64,000 nt of DNA from Pezicula radicicola (taxonomy: Eukaryota > Ascomycota > Leotiomycetes > Helotiales > Dermateaceae): NCBI GenBank assembly GCA_003008705.1, contig PDUO01000010.1, positions 682,001-746,000 of the forward strand, read 5' to 3'. Shown here piece after piece: positions 1-12,016 of the stretch. Under the pieces are notes generated by a model. It saw only the letters and a program-made list of their open reading frames with translations. It searched no databases and was not told the origin of the DNA. The first letter of the stretch is position 1. Every line of letters begins with the position of its first letter. Both the position numbers and the translations under genes were made by a program.

Positions 1-3000
1 TGAAGCGCTCTGAGGAGCTTCAGCGGGATGGCAATGATACAATCGAGAATGAGAAGACTGAAGAGCCTGCGATTAAATACGAGAGCGACCAAAGACCAGG
101 ATTGTCAAGTACCAATGGCTCGAAAACAGCAGCAGAGAAGAAGGAAGAGGAGAAGCCCAAGCCGTCCAAGTTGAAAACATATTGGGGAAAACTTGGGCTT
201 GACATAGGGACTCTCCTGATGATGTTCAAGTCTGTACCTCTTCTGCAGGATACGAAATTCTGCACTTGCTGATAATTTGCAATAGGGGTTCTCTTCCTCC
301 TGTTATTGGCATCGCATTACACCAAGCCGATTCCTTCGCGAAATTATTCTCCAACCTTGGATATCTCGTCCCCATTATAACTGTACTTTGTATAGTCATT
401 ATGCCTCGAGCAAAATACTTTCAGACAATTATTCTAAATACAATTGGTATATGTATCGGGTCTGCCATCGCTTTGCTTGGAATCTGGTCCGGCGTACAGG
501 CTCGCAAGCATACGACTCCGGCCGGCTCAACTGCAATATACAATTCCTCCCAGTCTGCAGTATGCGCGATCTGGTTATTTGCAAATATTTATGTTGTCAA
601 CACTCTTCGCGCAAAGCTGCCAGCTCTGCAGTTTCCAGTTATAATGTATAGTATTTTCACGAACGTTGCCTTTACCTCTGGACCTCTTTTCTCTACGATT
701 GCTGCCGGAGAGGCTCTTGTCAAGAAACTTCTACTTGGATTTTTGACGGCATATGGCATAGCCACTGCTGTGCATTTATTCATTGTGCCAATATCTTCGA
801 GGACTGTCGTATTTAAAGAACAAGCTGGCTATATTGGGCTAGTTAGAGGCACTATCAAGGCCACAACCGCTTATATCCAAAGCCTAGAAAGCACTGATAT
901 GTTTGCAGATGAGAAAGAGAACGGTACAAACGAGGACAGTGATAGGAAGAATGAAAGTAAACCAAAAGATAAACAAGGAGGGCATCCGTCACAGACACCT
1001 CAAGCGCTGGCTTTGAAAGGATCAATCGCAGCGCTTACCGGGCTTCATGGGAAGCTTTATAGCGACATACCTTTCGCAAAACGAGAAATGGCGTGGGGCA
1101 AGCTTGATGCAAAGGACCTTGATGAGATCTTCGTCTTATTCCGGGCCATTCTTATTCCTTTGTGTGGCATGGGTACTATTACTGATATTTTCGAGAGGAT
1201 TGCAGAAAGGCGTGGTTGGATCAAAAGTGCTACGAAGTCACAGTTCGATAAACTGGAGGCCTGGGAACACTGTCCAGATGAAGAAAAGGCACGGGAAAAG
1301 CAATTATGGAACGACATTGTGAAGACTCTTCATGAGCCATTCCTTATTGTTACTCAAGCCATGGACGAGGGAATGGAACATGCTGGACTCGCTTTGGAAA
1401 TACTGCCAAAACCCAAGAAGAAGAAGAAAGGAGAGGATGTGGAAGCTGCTGAGGGCACCGAGATCAAGCCTGGGGACCCAGAATTTGCCAAGTTTTTGGA
1501 TCAAAAGATGAAAAACTTCTATGGACAGAGGGGTGAGACTCTCAAAACATGGGCGAGAGAAAAGGGATTGTCTGAAGAAGCTTTCGATTCGGCAAACAAT
1601 TTACCGGTTGATACTGAAAACATAACGGCCGATGCCGCTCAGCACCGACGAGATCAACAACAACTCTACCTGATATTGTACATGGAGTATTTGCTGTTTT
1701 CTACAGGTGTAGCAATTTTGGACCTCGTTCGATTCGCAGATTCGAAAGTGGCATCCGGTTCAATGGAGAAGAACCATTTTGTCTTCCCAGGGAAACGGCG
1801 GCTCAAGAAATGGCTTCTTAGCATCGGTAGTGAGGATAGTGCTGCTGATCACGAATCGCCTGACTCCATGGAAGCTGGCGCCCATAATATATATATGGGT
1901 GCTGGGTTCAATCCCAAGAAAGATCCCGAGCATTTACCACCTGCAACTGCTTGGCAGAGGTTTGGGAATGGGATAAGGACTATTCCGAGATTTTTAGGTT
2001 CCGCAGAATCTGCCTTTGGTTTTCGCGTTGCCTGTGCTACGATGTCGATAGGGATTGTTGCATATTTGGAGGCCAGTTACGTGTTTTTCATGGAGCAAAG
2101 ATTAGTCTGGGCGATGTTCATGATTGCTATTGGTAAGTCTTCTTTTGTTATACCTGCTATTGTTTCTCTGCTAATATTGTGTAGGTATGACAATGACTTC
2201 GGGACAATCCATTTTTGGATTCTTCGGTCGTATGGCTGGTACTTTTCTAGCTGCGGTTTTCTCCATTGTCATTTATTACATAGTCGATGGAAAGACGACG
2301 GGTGTCATTGTGATGCTTGTGAGTAGTATCTTGCTATAAAGCTAAGCATACCCTAATAGAATAATTCGTACTAATTGGGAACGTATAGTGGTTCTTTATC
2401 TTTATTGAGATGTACTTCTTTTTGAAGTTTCCTCGCTTCATCACGATCACCCTGATCTGCGTAGTCACGCAAGTTTTGATTATTGGTTATGAGCTTCAAG
2501 TAAGAAAAATTGGCATCGCGGTATCAACTGCAACCGGGCAGCCATACTATCCCACTTACAAGTTGGCACCTTACAGACTGGCGTGTGTGGCTGGAGGTTC
2601 GTTTGTAGCCTTTATCTGGACAATCTTCCCTTACCCCTTAACGGATCGTAGCTGGCTTAGAAAGGACTTGGGCCAGACATTGTATCTGCTTGCCAATTAT
2701 TACAGCGTCGTACACGCCACAATTGGCGCCCGAATGCATAATACGGAAGGCGATATGGATCTCAAATCTAGTCCTGGACGTCGTCTTCAGAAAGTTCGTC
2801 ATTGCATCTTTGGCAAACTCCTCCTACTACTGTCATCTTTGCAACAACATGCCGATTGGCAGAAGTGGGAGCCAACAATCGGAGGGAAGTTTCCAAGAGA
2901 GTCTTACGATGGTATTACACTCAGGGCAAAGAAGTAAGTGATGTTTTTAGCTTTTAGAGCTCGAAGAGATGAAGTATTAATGTTTGTAGCATCATGGACT

Positions 3001-3473
3001 ACCTTTCGCTTATCTCATATGCAACAATGACCTGGTCGCGTGCCAATGCCTCTGGCAAAGAGATGGGAGAAGAAAATGTTTCTCAGGCAGAATGGCTCCG
3101 CGATCTTTCTCGCTTAATAGACACCATAGGCCCTACCTCGCACCACGTAACTTCCACGCTGTCTCTTCTCTCAGCATCCGTCACAACTGGTACAGCTCTT
3201 CCACCTTACATCTCGATCCCAAAGCCGTATCAACTATCCGAAAGGCTGGAGCAGCTTGATAGTGGAATTCTAGGTTCACAACACGTGCAGGAGCCAGGCT
3301 ATAGTGCGTACGCAGTGATGCAAGTAGCGAGTAGTCTTATCACAGATGATCTAGAGAGGCTGGTGAACCATGTCAAGGATTTAGTTGGGGAAACTGACTT
3401 TAGTTTCAAGGTTATGATGAGTGATATTTCCATGGGTAGTAGTAGTGAGGACGGAAAGGGTAAAAGGGATTAA
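1..3473 (+). CDS. BRE4-type ER transporter-like membrane protein (5' end outside window)
   Basis: The visible exons are 3-229, 286-2132, 2185-2318, 2389-2933 and 2990-3473; they join in frame to 1078 residues and a stop. The product resembles the fungal family of brefeldin A-sensitivity protein 4 and aromatic-acid-exporter-like (FUSC) proteins: a charged cytosolic stretch, an N-terminal six-helix region that begins with the family motif MMFKGSLPP (made by splicing 229 to 286) and contains MPRAK and GVQARKHTTP, a long cytosolic loop, then a second hydrophobic block (residues coded from about 2020 to 2650). In this family the protein is thought to be an ER or plasma-membrane transporter; the substrate is not known. 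The start codon lies upstream of the window. Family assignment is strong; function is only inferred from the family. Confidence 0.85.
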
Positions 3474-3809
3474 GGGACGCGGATTTGTTGCTCATTTGGC
3501 ATGATTTGGGGAGGTGGGCTGGCAATATGGATTGGTTGGGGGGAGGGCGGCTTGGGAATACCCGTTGATGTGTGGATAGCGTGGCGTTTGGCGGTTTGCA
3601 ATATGGATTGCAATGTTTTGTAGAAGGTAAGAGATATGAATGTCTACAACCCATATTGTGTATATTGTGGAGTTACTAAAAAAAACTTGAATTATTTTTT
3701 AATTGCTCAGAACTATTCATGATGTCCATTGCAAACTCCGACACATTCCCAGGCAAACCCTTTTTTCCTCCTAACCGTAACCAAATGGCTCCAACCCTCT
3801 TTTATCTGC
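3474..3809. other. Intergenic, convergent 3' ends
   Basis: This stretch lies between two convergent genes. I see no coding signal or RNA gene, only AT-rich 3' flanking sequence including a run of A at 3678-3684. Confidence 0.5.
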
Positions 3810-4884
3810 CTAGAACTTTGGAATAAACATGGGGGTATTCTTCTTCCACTCCTGATACTCCTTACGATCCCCATATAGCTTATCATACTTATTCTCGCTC
3901 AAAGGCACACCACTAACCTTCAACAACACAAACATCGTAAACGCCGGACTGACAGCACACAAACCCATAGCTAAAATATGACCATAACCTGTCCCCGCCA
4001 ATCCCATACCAATTTGACCCACCTTACTAGCAAGAACACCAGCACTCGCAACAGCAATACCCGTCCAAAGAGTACTCTCCCCAAAATAATTAGGATGTCT
4101 ACTCTTACTCCACAAACCCCTAGTCAAGAATTCTTCCTCATGTTTCTTCTGCTTCTTCTCTTGAACCCACGCGTTCTTCTGTCGATCAGCTGCTACTTCG
4201 AAGAGGAAACCTGCTGTGAATAAAGAGAGTCCCAGGATATCGGTTAGGGAGATTAGAGGGAGTGCGGAGAGGAGTGTGTGTGGGACGCTGTTTACTGCCA
4301 AGACGGGCATTAGACAGAGTGATACCCAGGTTGCTTGGGCGAAAAAAACGCCAAGGAATGTTGGGGGTGATTTTTTTATCTCGTCGAAGCGGGAGTCGCC
4401 ATCTGCCATGGCTCGTTGGAATAGATAGGTTCCCACTGTTTTTGATAATTAGTTGTTAGGTAGGGACCAGAATTACATGTAGTTTATATAATTTATGGGA
4501 TATTATAATGGGCTAAGAAAGAAACATACAACGAGTAGCCCAAACTGAAACAGCTGCACTAAGAACCACCTGTCTCCAATTCAATCCATTAGGACCACCC
4601 GTTCCCGTAAACGCAGCGAATAAACTAGGCCATGCCGGTTTCGTTGCACCTACAGCTGCAGCTGCAGCACGTGCTCGTAGAGTTGGTAAATACAAACTCA
4701 ATGCCGTAACAGAAAGATTTGTTAGAGATCCTGAGAGATCATAGAATCGTTCTGATTGCGCGAGAATGGAGGGGATTGCAACGGCGCATTGAAGGGCGAA
4801 GACTGCTCCTACGGATGGGATCAGGGTTTTTAGAAGGGGATTTTGGAAGTTGGTTACGTCGAGGAGGGAATTGAGAAGTGTCAT
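3810..4884 (-). CDS. DUF1295 membrane protein (steroid-reductase-like fold)
   Basis: Two exons, 4884-4530 and 4435-3810, join through a 94-nt intron (donor GTATGT, acceptor CAG) to a 326-residue protein. The join restores the family's RLGTYLFQR segment. Downstream there are several hydrophobic helices and the C-terminal block SRHPNYFGE, the typical signature of DUF1295 and isoprenylcysteine-methyltransferase / 5-alpha-reductase-like membrane enzymes, where the His-Pro-Asn-Tyr and Glu residues sit in the cofactor site. The N-terminus (MTLLNSLLD) precedes hydrophobic segments and may insert directly in a membrane. Substrate and reaction are unknown for the fungal members. The Ala-rich stretch RARAAAAAVGA in the first exon looks like a loop. 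Family call is secure; enzymatic activity is inference. Confidence 0.85.
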
Positions 4885-6177
4885 TTTGCAAGAGAGATTT
4901 GGGGGATTGATGATTTGGGTCTTGGGGGTTGTTTTGTGGTTGTGGTGTGCTTTGCTGAGGAGGAAGGAGGCTGGGGCTCGTTTTATCGTAGGTTGGGTAC
5001 TGTATCAGCCTTGTCGAAGTCTATGACAACATTTCGGGTTCGGACCATCTCAATGGTCCGATCAAATGAAAAAGTAATCTTACGATTATTATGATGCCCA
5101 GAAGGAGTCTATATGGATTTCTAGAATGGTTCAATTATTTGTTATTATAATCTCTCAAACCGTCTGTATAAATAAGCACACTTTGAGGGTGACTTCTTGG
5201 GCACGTGGTTGTCTCGGTCTCGGACTCGCTTAATCTTCCAGGGTAAAAGGGGAAGGAACGAGGACTAGCGCGAAAATTGGCTTTGGTATTACTTCCCTCT
5301 TGAATTATAAAATCTCCTAATTTAATACCTATTTTGAGTGATTTGGCTTTCCCTACTACTACTACATGCACCAGCTCAAACTACCTCGTTTACGGCTTTT
5401 GCCAGTTTTCGAGTGGTCTATCGTCGACTTGATAAATAACTTCGCGGACCAAGTGGTCTTCTGGTTAAAGCGCATTAAAGCGCGACAGGAAATGCGGATT
5501 AATAGGGAGAGTGGAAAACACTAAACAGTCCGTCATGGAGCCTTTTGAAAGACTAACAGATGGGAGTAACTTTTGTACAGAAGGTGCAATTATTGGTGAG
5601 GGTTTCAGCGAGCTGCTTTTGTTTCGGTAGATATTAAATATGTTCTGTAGAGTGTTGCTACTGCTACTTGACACACCTAAGTGTTTAGTGTAAATGTTAT
5701 ACAGGCGAGTAGTAACTCATTTAAGTAGGTTCCTTGAACTTGAATTTTTAATTTAGGTAACTTGCACACGACATTTTCTTAGAAGGTAGCGTGCCCAGAA
5801 TTAAGTCGGGCACAATGTCCAGTAAACCGTTAAGTACGAGTAAGTACGTTATCCAGATCAAGTCTAAATGAACTTCGTTGCTCAAATTAGTTGCTCATGT
5901 TTAGGGTAGGTTTATTCAACCTAAATTATTAAGACCAGGAAGAAAAAAGAGTAACATGAAGCTGGATACAATGAGTCACAAGTCGAAAACAGAAGACGAT
6001 ATAATGTTAAAGTTTAACATTTTTCAACGTTACTTCGTCATACTATATTATATACAAAATATTGACCAATGATCATTGGTTATTGCCACCACTCTATAAA
6101 AATACAACTCCACCTCTCGTCCCCTAAAAGTATAGCCCAGATGACTCGCCAGTCCAAACCTTGTCAGTTCAGATCAT
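4885..6177. other. Long intergenic region
   Basis: About 1.3 kb between the 5' end of the DUF1295 gene and the 3' end of the secreted-protein gene. Only short ORFs without family features occur. It is AT-rich with AAGTAC/ACTTA-like short motifs around 5820-5900 and no clear repeat or RNA gene. Confidence 0.5.
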
Positions 6178-7472
6178 TTAAGTGTGACCGACAAGGCCGG
6201 TCTGAGGAGCGTTATCTGGGTTGGTGTTGGTACCAGCGAATCCCAATGCGGTGTTCCACGCATCAGCAGTAGTGGCATCCCTGGTACCAAGAGAAGCAAC
6301 CATAGTTTGAGCAGCGGCAGCAGCGTCCTTAGCAGCTTGGTTGGCACCACAGACGTTGGTCAATTGATCGTGAATACGGTTGGTGATAATGCTTGGGTTG
6401 AGGGCCTCCTGTTGTCCCTTGTTGACGAGAGGGTCAATGGCTTGGAAAGTGGAAGCAGTAGTGTCACGACCATTGAGACCTGCCTCAAACTTCATGGTCG
6501 GAGTGCAAAGACCGAAATCGAGACCAGAAATAGAGGAGGCTTGGAATCCATCGAAGGTTCCAGTTACAGCATCACTGACAGCTCCGGCTCCGACAGCTGG
6601 GGAAGAGCAAACCAGGGTGCTTCCACCACCAGTGCAAGTTCCGGCGGCGGCGGTTGAGGCTGAGGAACTGGCTGCTGCTGTTGTAGATACGGACGCGGCA
6701 GCGGCATTAGCAACGGCAGTGCTTGCTGCAGCTGAAGTTGCAGCGCGAGTCACAGTGACCATAGTGGTAGAGACACCACCGCAAGCAGAGCTCGAAGCAA
6801 CACTGGAAGCGGCGGCAGAAGAGACAGCGACCGAGGAGGCAGCCGCGTCAGTAGAAGAATCTGAAGCGACGGCTGCCGAAGCTCCACCTGGAACACCCTT
6901 GGTTCCATCAACGGCAGTGGTGGTGAAGTTGGAGAAACCGTTGGCGACCATCACATCAGCGACACTCATGGAGTCGGTGACGGCGAAAGGAGTAACAACC
7001 GAGGTGTTGGAGTTGGCATTCTCAGTGGATGCACCACCAACAGATGGGTCGATAAGAGGAACGATACCACGAAGGGCAGCGGTGGTTGGGAGAGTTGGAT
7101 CTGAGCAGACGGTTGGGATGTTAACAACGAAAGGGTTGAAGTTCTGCTCAGCTGCAACGAGTCCTCGTGCGGCAGCAATGGAATCGGCGCCGGTGCCGAG
7201 AGTCGCGACGATCAGATCGGCTTGGGTGAGTTTGCCACAAGGGTTTGCGGCAGCGAGGAGGAACTGGATGGAAGTTCCGGCAAGAGTGGCAGCTTGGCCA
7301 GAGGATCCGCCAGAGGTGACGGCTCCAATAGCTGTAATAGCTCCATTGCCTTGTTCTTGGCCAAAACTAGAGAGCCAGTTAGTTAGATGCTCCAAGTATG
7401 TACAGATTAGATTGCTTACCGAGCTTCAGCGACAGCCGCAAGAAGGGCAACGAGGATGGCCTTGGAGTACAT
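6178..7472 (-). CDS. Secreted Ala/Ser-rich cell-surface protein
   Basis: Exons 7472-7420 and 7366-6178 encode 413 residues. The small first exon codes for a signal peptide (MYSKAILVALLAAVAEA) and the join gives RFGQEQG, so the start is well supported. The mature protein has an ordered N-terminal part (NPCGKLTQADL to PLIDPSVGG), a central low-complexity region very rich in Ala, Ser, Thr and Val (likely O-glycosylated), and a conserved C-terminal domain with CTPTMKFEAGLNGR, FQAIDPLVNKGQQEALNP and TNRIHDQLTNVCG. Fungal proteins with this C-terminal domain are usually annotated only as cell wall or secreted hypothetical proteins. There is no obvious GPI signal; it ends GLVGHT. Function is unknown; secretion is a confident prediction. 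Confidence 0.8.
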
Positions 7473-8763
7473 CTTGAATATTGTGGATTGAAATGTTCAA
7501 AGGGTTGATATAGTGATAATAGTATCGAAAGAAGATGTTTAAAAGGTTTGGGGCCGGCCGGTAAATGCAAAAAATGATTTAATGAGTGTAATAGAATGAA
7601 TGTGAAGTTCTTTGAACTAGAAGCGAATGTTAAAAAGCGAAGTGAAGATGCGATGATGGGAGAAAGTGACGTGGGAAACAATTGGCATTATATACTCTCA
7701 TGAAGGACCTGCAGGTCTCCTCCTCAGCCTCCCTTCGCAACGGTCTGATGATGGTTTGGTAGTCCTGCCAGCCAACCCTTGCCTCGCATTGTAGATCATA
7801 CTCAAACCGATATTCAGCCCGGTTCAAGGAGGATGTTCAGGAACGCAAGACATCAGACCCTTTGAGGGCATGACTGCGCTCGTGGCTTCGGACGACAGGT
7901 AAATTTAAGCGTATCATCAAGGTTGGCCCATGTCGTCGGATCGACTTGCAAGGTTCGTTCGGTTCCTCGACCGAGAATTAGCGGCGTAGAACAACCCAGA
8001 TGGGAGATCTGGTGTACATTTCGGGAATAGTTGCAACAAATAAATGATTCTCGACATCAGACGAAAGCGTGTAGTCTCGAATTGTCGAATTGGAAACGCA
8101 GAATGAAGCAAAGTTGGGTGAAGCGACGAGCTTGGACCAAAGTCAGGAAGGCTTGGCGTGTGAGGTAGAGTGAAAAGTTGCTTAAGCAGAATAAACATAA
8201 CCCTAAAGTTAAGCCTATCGCATAGCGCCCGTTGGATAGATTAAAACAATGCTTCAATCAACTGCAAAGGACCTGTTGAGCCTCCTCTATGACGCTGTTA
8301 ATAGGATCAATAATCGAGGGGTCAAGAGGATGGCGCATTGGGGAGGATGGCCTCCTCGCTTAAGCCCTGTGCACTCTCAGACGAACTCGAGACATGGCAA
8401 GAAACAACGAACGCGCACAATTTTGGAAATCATCCCATGATCCCAGAGACGAACGATCCTGCTTGCAATAATGAACGATCATACTGTAGTGAAAGGCATT
8501 GATATGAAAATCTCGCGAATAGTTGACTACCTGATGCGATCTCCAAATTCTCGAACTCTGAAAATCTCCTTGGGAGATGAACAGTCAGGCCCCTTAGCGC
8601 CAGCCACGGCCTGCACTCCGCTTTGAAGTTTGGATACGCGAGAAAGGGGTTCAGATTCAGGAGCCGCTTTCACGAAGCTGGGAAAATACACCTCCAGTTT
8701 CCACCAATCTCAATCATCTCCCAGACTACCTCCGTACTCCCACAGACCTTATCATGACGGACT
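7473..8763. other. Intergenic / promoter of secreted-protein gene
   Basis: About 1.3 kb upstream of the secreted-protein gene and downstream of the P450. A TATATAA-like box is on the minus strand near 7688-7695. Short ORFs here show no family features. Confidence 0.45.
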
Positions 8764-11159
8764 TCAAAGACGTGTGACCCTCGCCGGTAGGCCGTCTGCG
8801 GGTTTAGCGCTGGCGAGTAGAACCTGGTACTGTTATTGAAGTTAGCTACGCTGGTGCTAGAGTGGAATTATGTCTCAAGCTTACCGCACGCTCACCGCAA
8901 ATTCCTCGGCGACCATCAAGAATATCGCCAGGCTTCTCTCTACCATGAATTCTATCCCATTCCTCATATTCGGCCTTGACCTCGAAGTGCCTCAAAGTCA
9001 TAGCCAAGATAATCTTCATTTCGAGAAGCGCAAGTTCTTGTCCGATACACGCACGAAGACCCTTCTCGAAAGGTCGCCATGCATCTTTTGGCACTTCTTG
9101 GAAGCTATGAGGGGCGGGCATGAATCGCTCGGGAATAAATTCATCTGGGGAAGGGAACAAATCTGCTCGACGGTGAAGTGTATGCGTTGGAAGAAACACC
9201 ATCACGTCTTTCGTCGAGTAGGTTACACCATCGTAAGTGAACGAATTCTCAGCACTACCTTCTCGCACGGGGCTGGCTGGTGGGAAGAGTCGAAGGGTCT
9301 CTTTGATCACACTGAGGGTGAAGGTTAACTTGTTAGCTAGCGTTGGGTCTTGCTTGAACATTTCACCTGTCTCTTTATAGGTCGTCCCCTTTCCAAAAAC
9401 ATCATCATGCTCTTTCCGAACCTTCGCTAGCGCTTCAGGATGGATACTAAGTAGGTGGTACGCATAGCAGAGTGTGCTAGCAGAGGTATCGTGCCCTACG
9501 AGGATGTGAGCTCTGGATAACACAAAGTCCTAGTGGCGACTCACCAGCGAAGAGGAAAGTTTTCATTTGATCCACAACAACACGCTTGAAGTGTTTATCC
9601 ATGCCGTGGGGTTTCTCCTTGACGTTGCTTTCCTGTTGCTGCGAAGTGTACTGGATGTTCTCAGAGTAAGCAATACTTCTTTCAGGTGGTCTTAAGAGTG
9701 CAAGAAATGATTCACGAGTTTTGACACACGTCCTAACCTCTAGAATCATGTCTCAAAACTCATGAGTCAGCCTAGATGGGAAATTATGGCTCAGAGAATG
9801 TCTTTACCTCGTCGAGTGCCAAGTCAATTGCCGGTTTTCTTCCTTTCTTGGATGGTGAAGCTCTGTCCCCAGTAGCATACCGAGCGTCGAGGATCTTTTC
9901 GATGTAGCTGTCCATTTTCCAAGCATAAAGTCGATGCATAAATGGTCTCAATGGGTGTAGGCCAACGAAAGGATTGGTGGAGATAGCACTGGGCGTCCAT
10001 CCGACAGAGCTCCTGAAAGCTGTAACCAGCTCGTTCTCTGTTCGCTGGGCATTCAAGTCGTGGTCGAGCACGATATGCCCCATGATATCTAGTGTGACAC
10101 GAGCAGTTGGCTCCTCCATTTGAACGATCTTACCAGAGTCCGCAATCTCCCCCATGATGTCACAGAAGACCATTGTGTCATCAATGATGGTAGGAATCTG
10201 CGTCATGAGTTGCCCTAAGGAGAAGCCGGGGTTGAAGAGTGCTCGGTTCCGCTTCCATGTTGCATCAGCAGGTCCGAATAGAATGCTCGTTTTACCGCAG
10301 AGATGTTCGACGAATTGCCGAATGACAGGATGCTTGGGAATGCACTGTGTCTGCAGTAGTTCTCCAGCGATAACCTAGACTCGTGTAAGTAGGGTAAGAG
10401 TGTTGAGTCAGAGAGAGCTTAAGAGGACATTCATTCCAAAAGCCTTTACTTTTCGAAAATCTGAAACCAATTAGAAAATATCAATGTGACTTACAGGATC
10501 ATTGATGACAAGTTGACGTTCAGATGCAGCTGGCCACTGTTCAGGACCTTTGTATTAGCAGTGTTTCCATTTTAGAAGGGTTCAGGAGATCTAAGATAGG
10601 GGTTATGAGTAGCGAGGCATGTTTCGTGGGTTATGGAAATCTCGAGAAATATTACAGAACCCGCGCCAGCCCGAGACAGTTAGAAATACAGTAGGACAAA
10701 ATGAACATGATTGACGAACATTATCCATGAACCACAAATTTCCAAGATTGAATTTTCTCTTCATGATAGTCATAGCACAGGATGGGTCTACGTTCATGAT
10801 TAGCCTCAATATATTCGGTGGTTGACATTGTCAAGGGGAGTAAGTACTTACGTGTATCCGTAGGACAATTGACATAGACTGAAGCCATCGCCTTAAGGTT
10901 GCCAAACAAGATGGTAAATGGTGGTTGTTTGAGTGCAGGACCCTAGGCGTGAATGAATAAGTTGGAGATCACAATGCTGATGACTTACAAGAAAACTTAC
11001 CAATTTCTTGTAAGCCAGTCGGTATTGAATGAACTGCACAATCCACATCGAAGCAGATCCAGCAAGTACTGCTGCTAATGCTATCATCATGTTGGTAGAG
11101 AACCATCCGGACCTGCCCATGGTCTCAGGCATGGCAGCCATGGTTAAATTTCCTTCCAT
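8764..11159 (-). CDS. Cytochrome P450 monooxygenase
   Basis: Eight exons rebuilt by splice sites and P450 continuity: 11159-11001, 10942-10852, 10787-10720, 10536-10495, 10374-9808, 9737-9545, 9495-8885 and 8829-8764; they close in frame at 598 residues. An N-terminal membrane anchor follows residue 20. The I-helix motif AGHDTS is formed across the sixth intron, the K-helix has ETLR, PERF follows, and the heme loop is FEKGLRACIG with the axial cysteine. The last small exon supplies the usual P450 ending (YQVLLASAKP then LPARV). It is an ER-anchored haem monooxygenase of the fungal type found in secondary metabolism or detoxification. No other biosynthetic gene is adjacent, so the substrate cannot be inferred. 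The exon 3/4 junction (183-nt intron) is the least certain. Confidence 0.88.
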
Positions 11160-12016
11160 GGCCGATATTTAATGGCTGATCTTGATGGTTGAACCTTAGA
11201 GGTGTAAAGATGAAGTTTGACTTTAAAGAGTCGAGGATGGTTAGGTCGCGACTCATGAGATGAAGGGGGTCGTGCTATTAGCCTATTCACTCCTTTTCCT
11301 TCCAAAGACGCACGCAGCCGTGATATTCACCATTAAGCAGTGAATTATTTTCGAGTGTGAATTGTACGTGACTACAACAACCACTGTGCTTGTCGTGTTG
11401 GTTGCCTACAGATCTACGATGTTAGGAAGGTCATAGCTTGTAGGCGCTAATTCCGTATTTCATTTTTATGCTAGGATCAAGGATTTTGATAGTAATGACG
11501 ATGCTGTGAGTTCTTTAGAAGAGTATATGCTTAAGAGATAGACATTATGGGAGTTCGTCTGTAGGCCTTGTTCAACGCAAATAACATCATTTAGCTTCCC
11601 CCTTACTTCGTCCAGACTGTGGACCCGTGTCACTTCCTATCAACCACGTGACACCATAAAGCTTGCCCTTTCTATTCACCTAGAGAATTTCTACTCGAAG
11701 ACCTTCTCCAATTGTTCCTAATTACAATAAGCTAACTATGTCCAAGGCCAGTACATAGAGAACTATTTAGTGAATATTGGTTGACCGTTACTTAGTCCCC
11801 TGGTGAGGTCCTATTTTTCCCAGGCAAGCTGCACCATATGAAAACGATCGCCTCATAATAAAACACCATATTTCTCTATATTTATGCCTGAACTCCTCGA
11901 ACTCCCTCATTAATCATTATAGCGCTTCGTTGATTGCTAAGAATAGCATTGTACGTCCTACGTAAAAAAAAACAGAACAAACGGTTACACAAGAACCGCA
12001 ACGAAGGCGGCTTTGT
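11160..12016. other. Intergenic, P450 promoter
   Basis: Region 5' of the P450 and 3' of the CorA-like gene. AT-rich, with no convincing ORF or RNA gene. Confidence 0.45.

Noticed and set aside
6380..7477. 365-residue plus-strand ORF opposite the secreted-protein gene
   Set aside because: It is an antisense shadow of a highly biased Ala/Ser-rich gene; the minus strand has a signal peptide, a clean splice and conserved C-terminal blocks.
8249..8440. 63-residue plus-strand ORF
   Set aside because: Short, without family features, splice connections or conservation that can be judged; typical of chance ORFs.
8846..8884. P450 C-terminus ending at the TAG at 8846
   Set aside because: A GTAAGC donor at 8884 and acceptor before 8829 yield the standard P450 ending YQVLLASAKP, so 8846 lies inside an intron.
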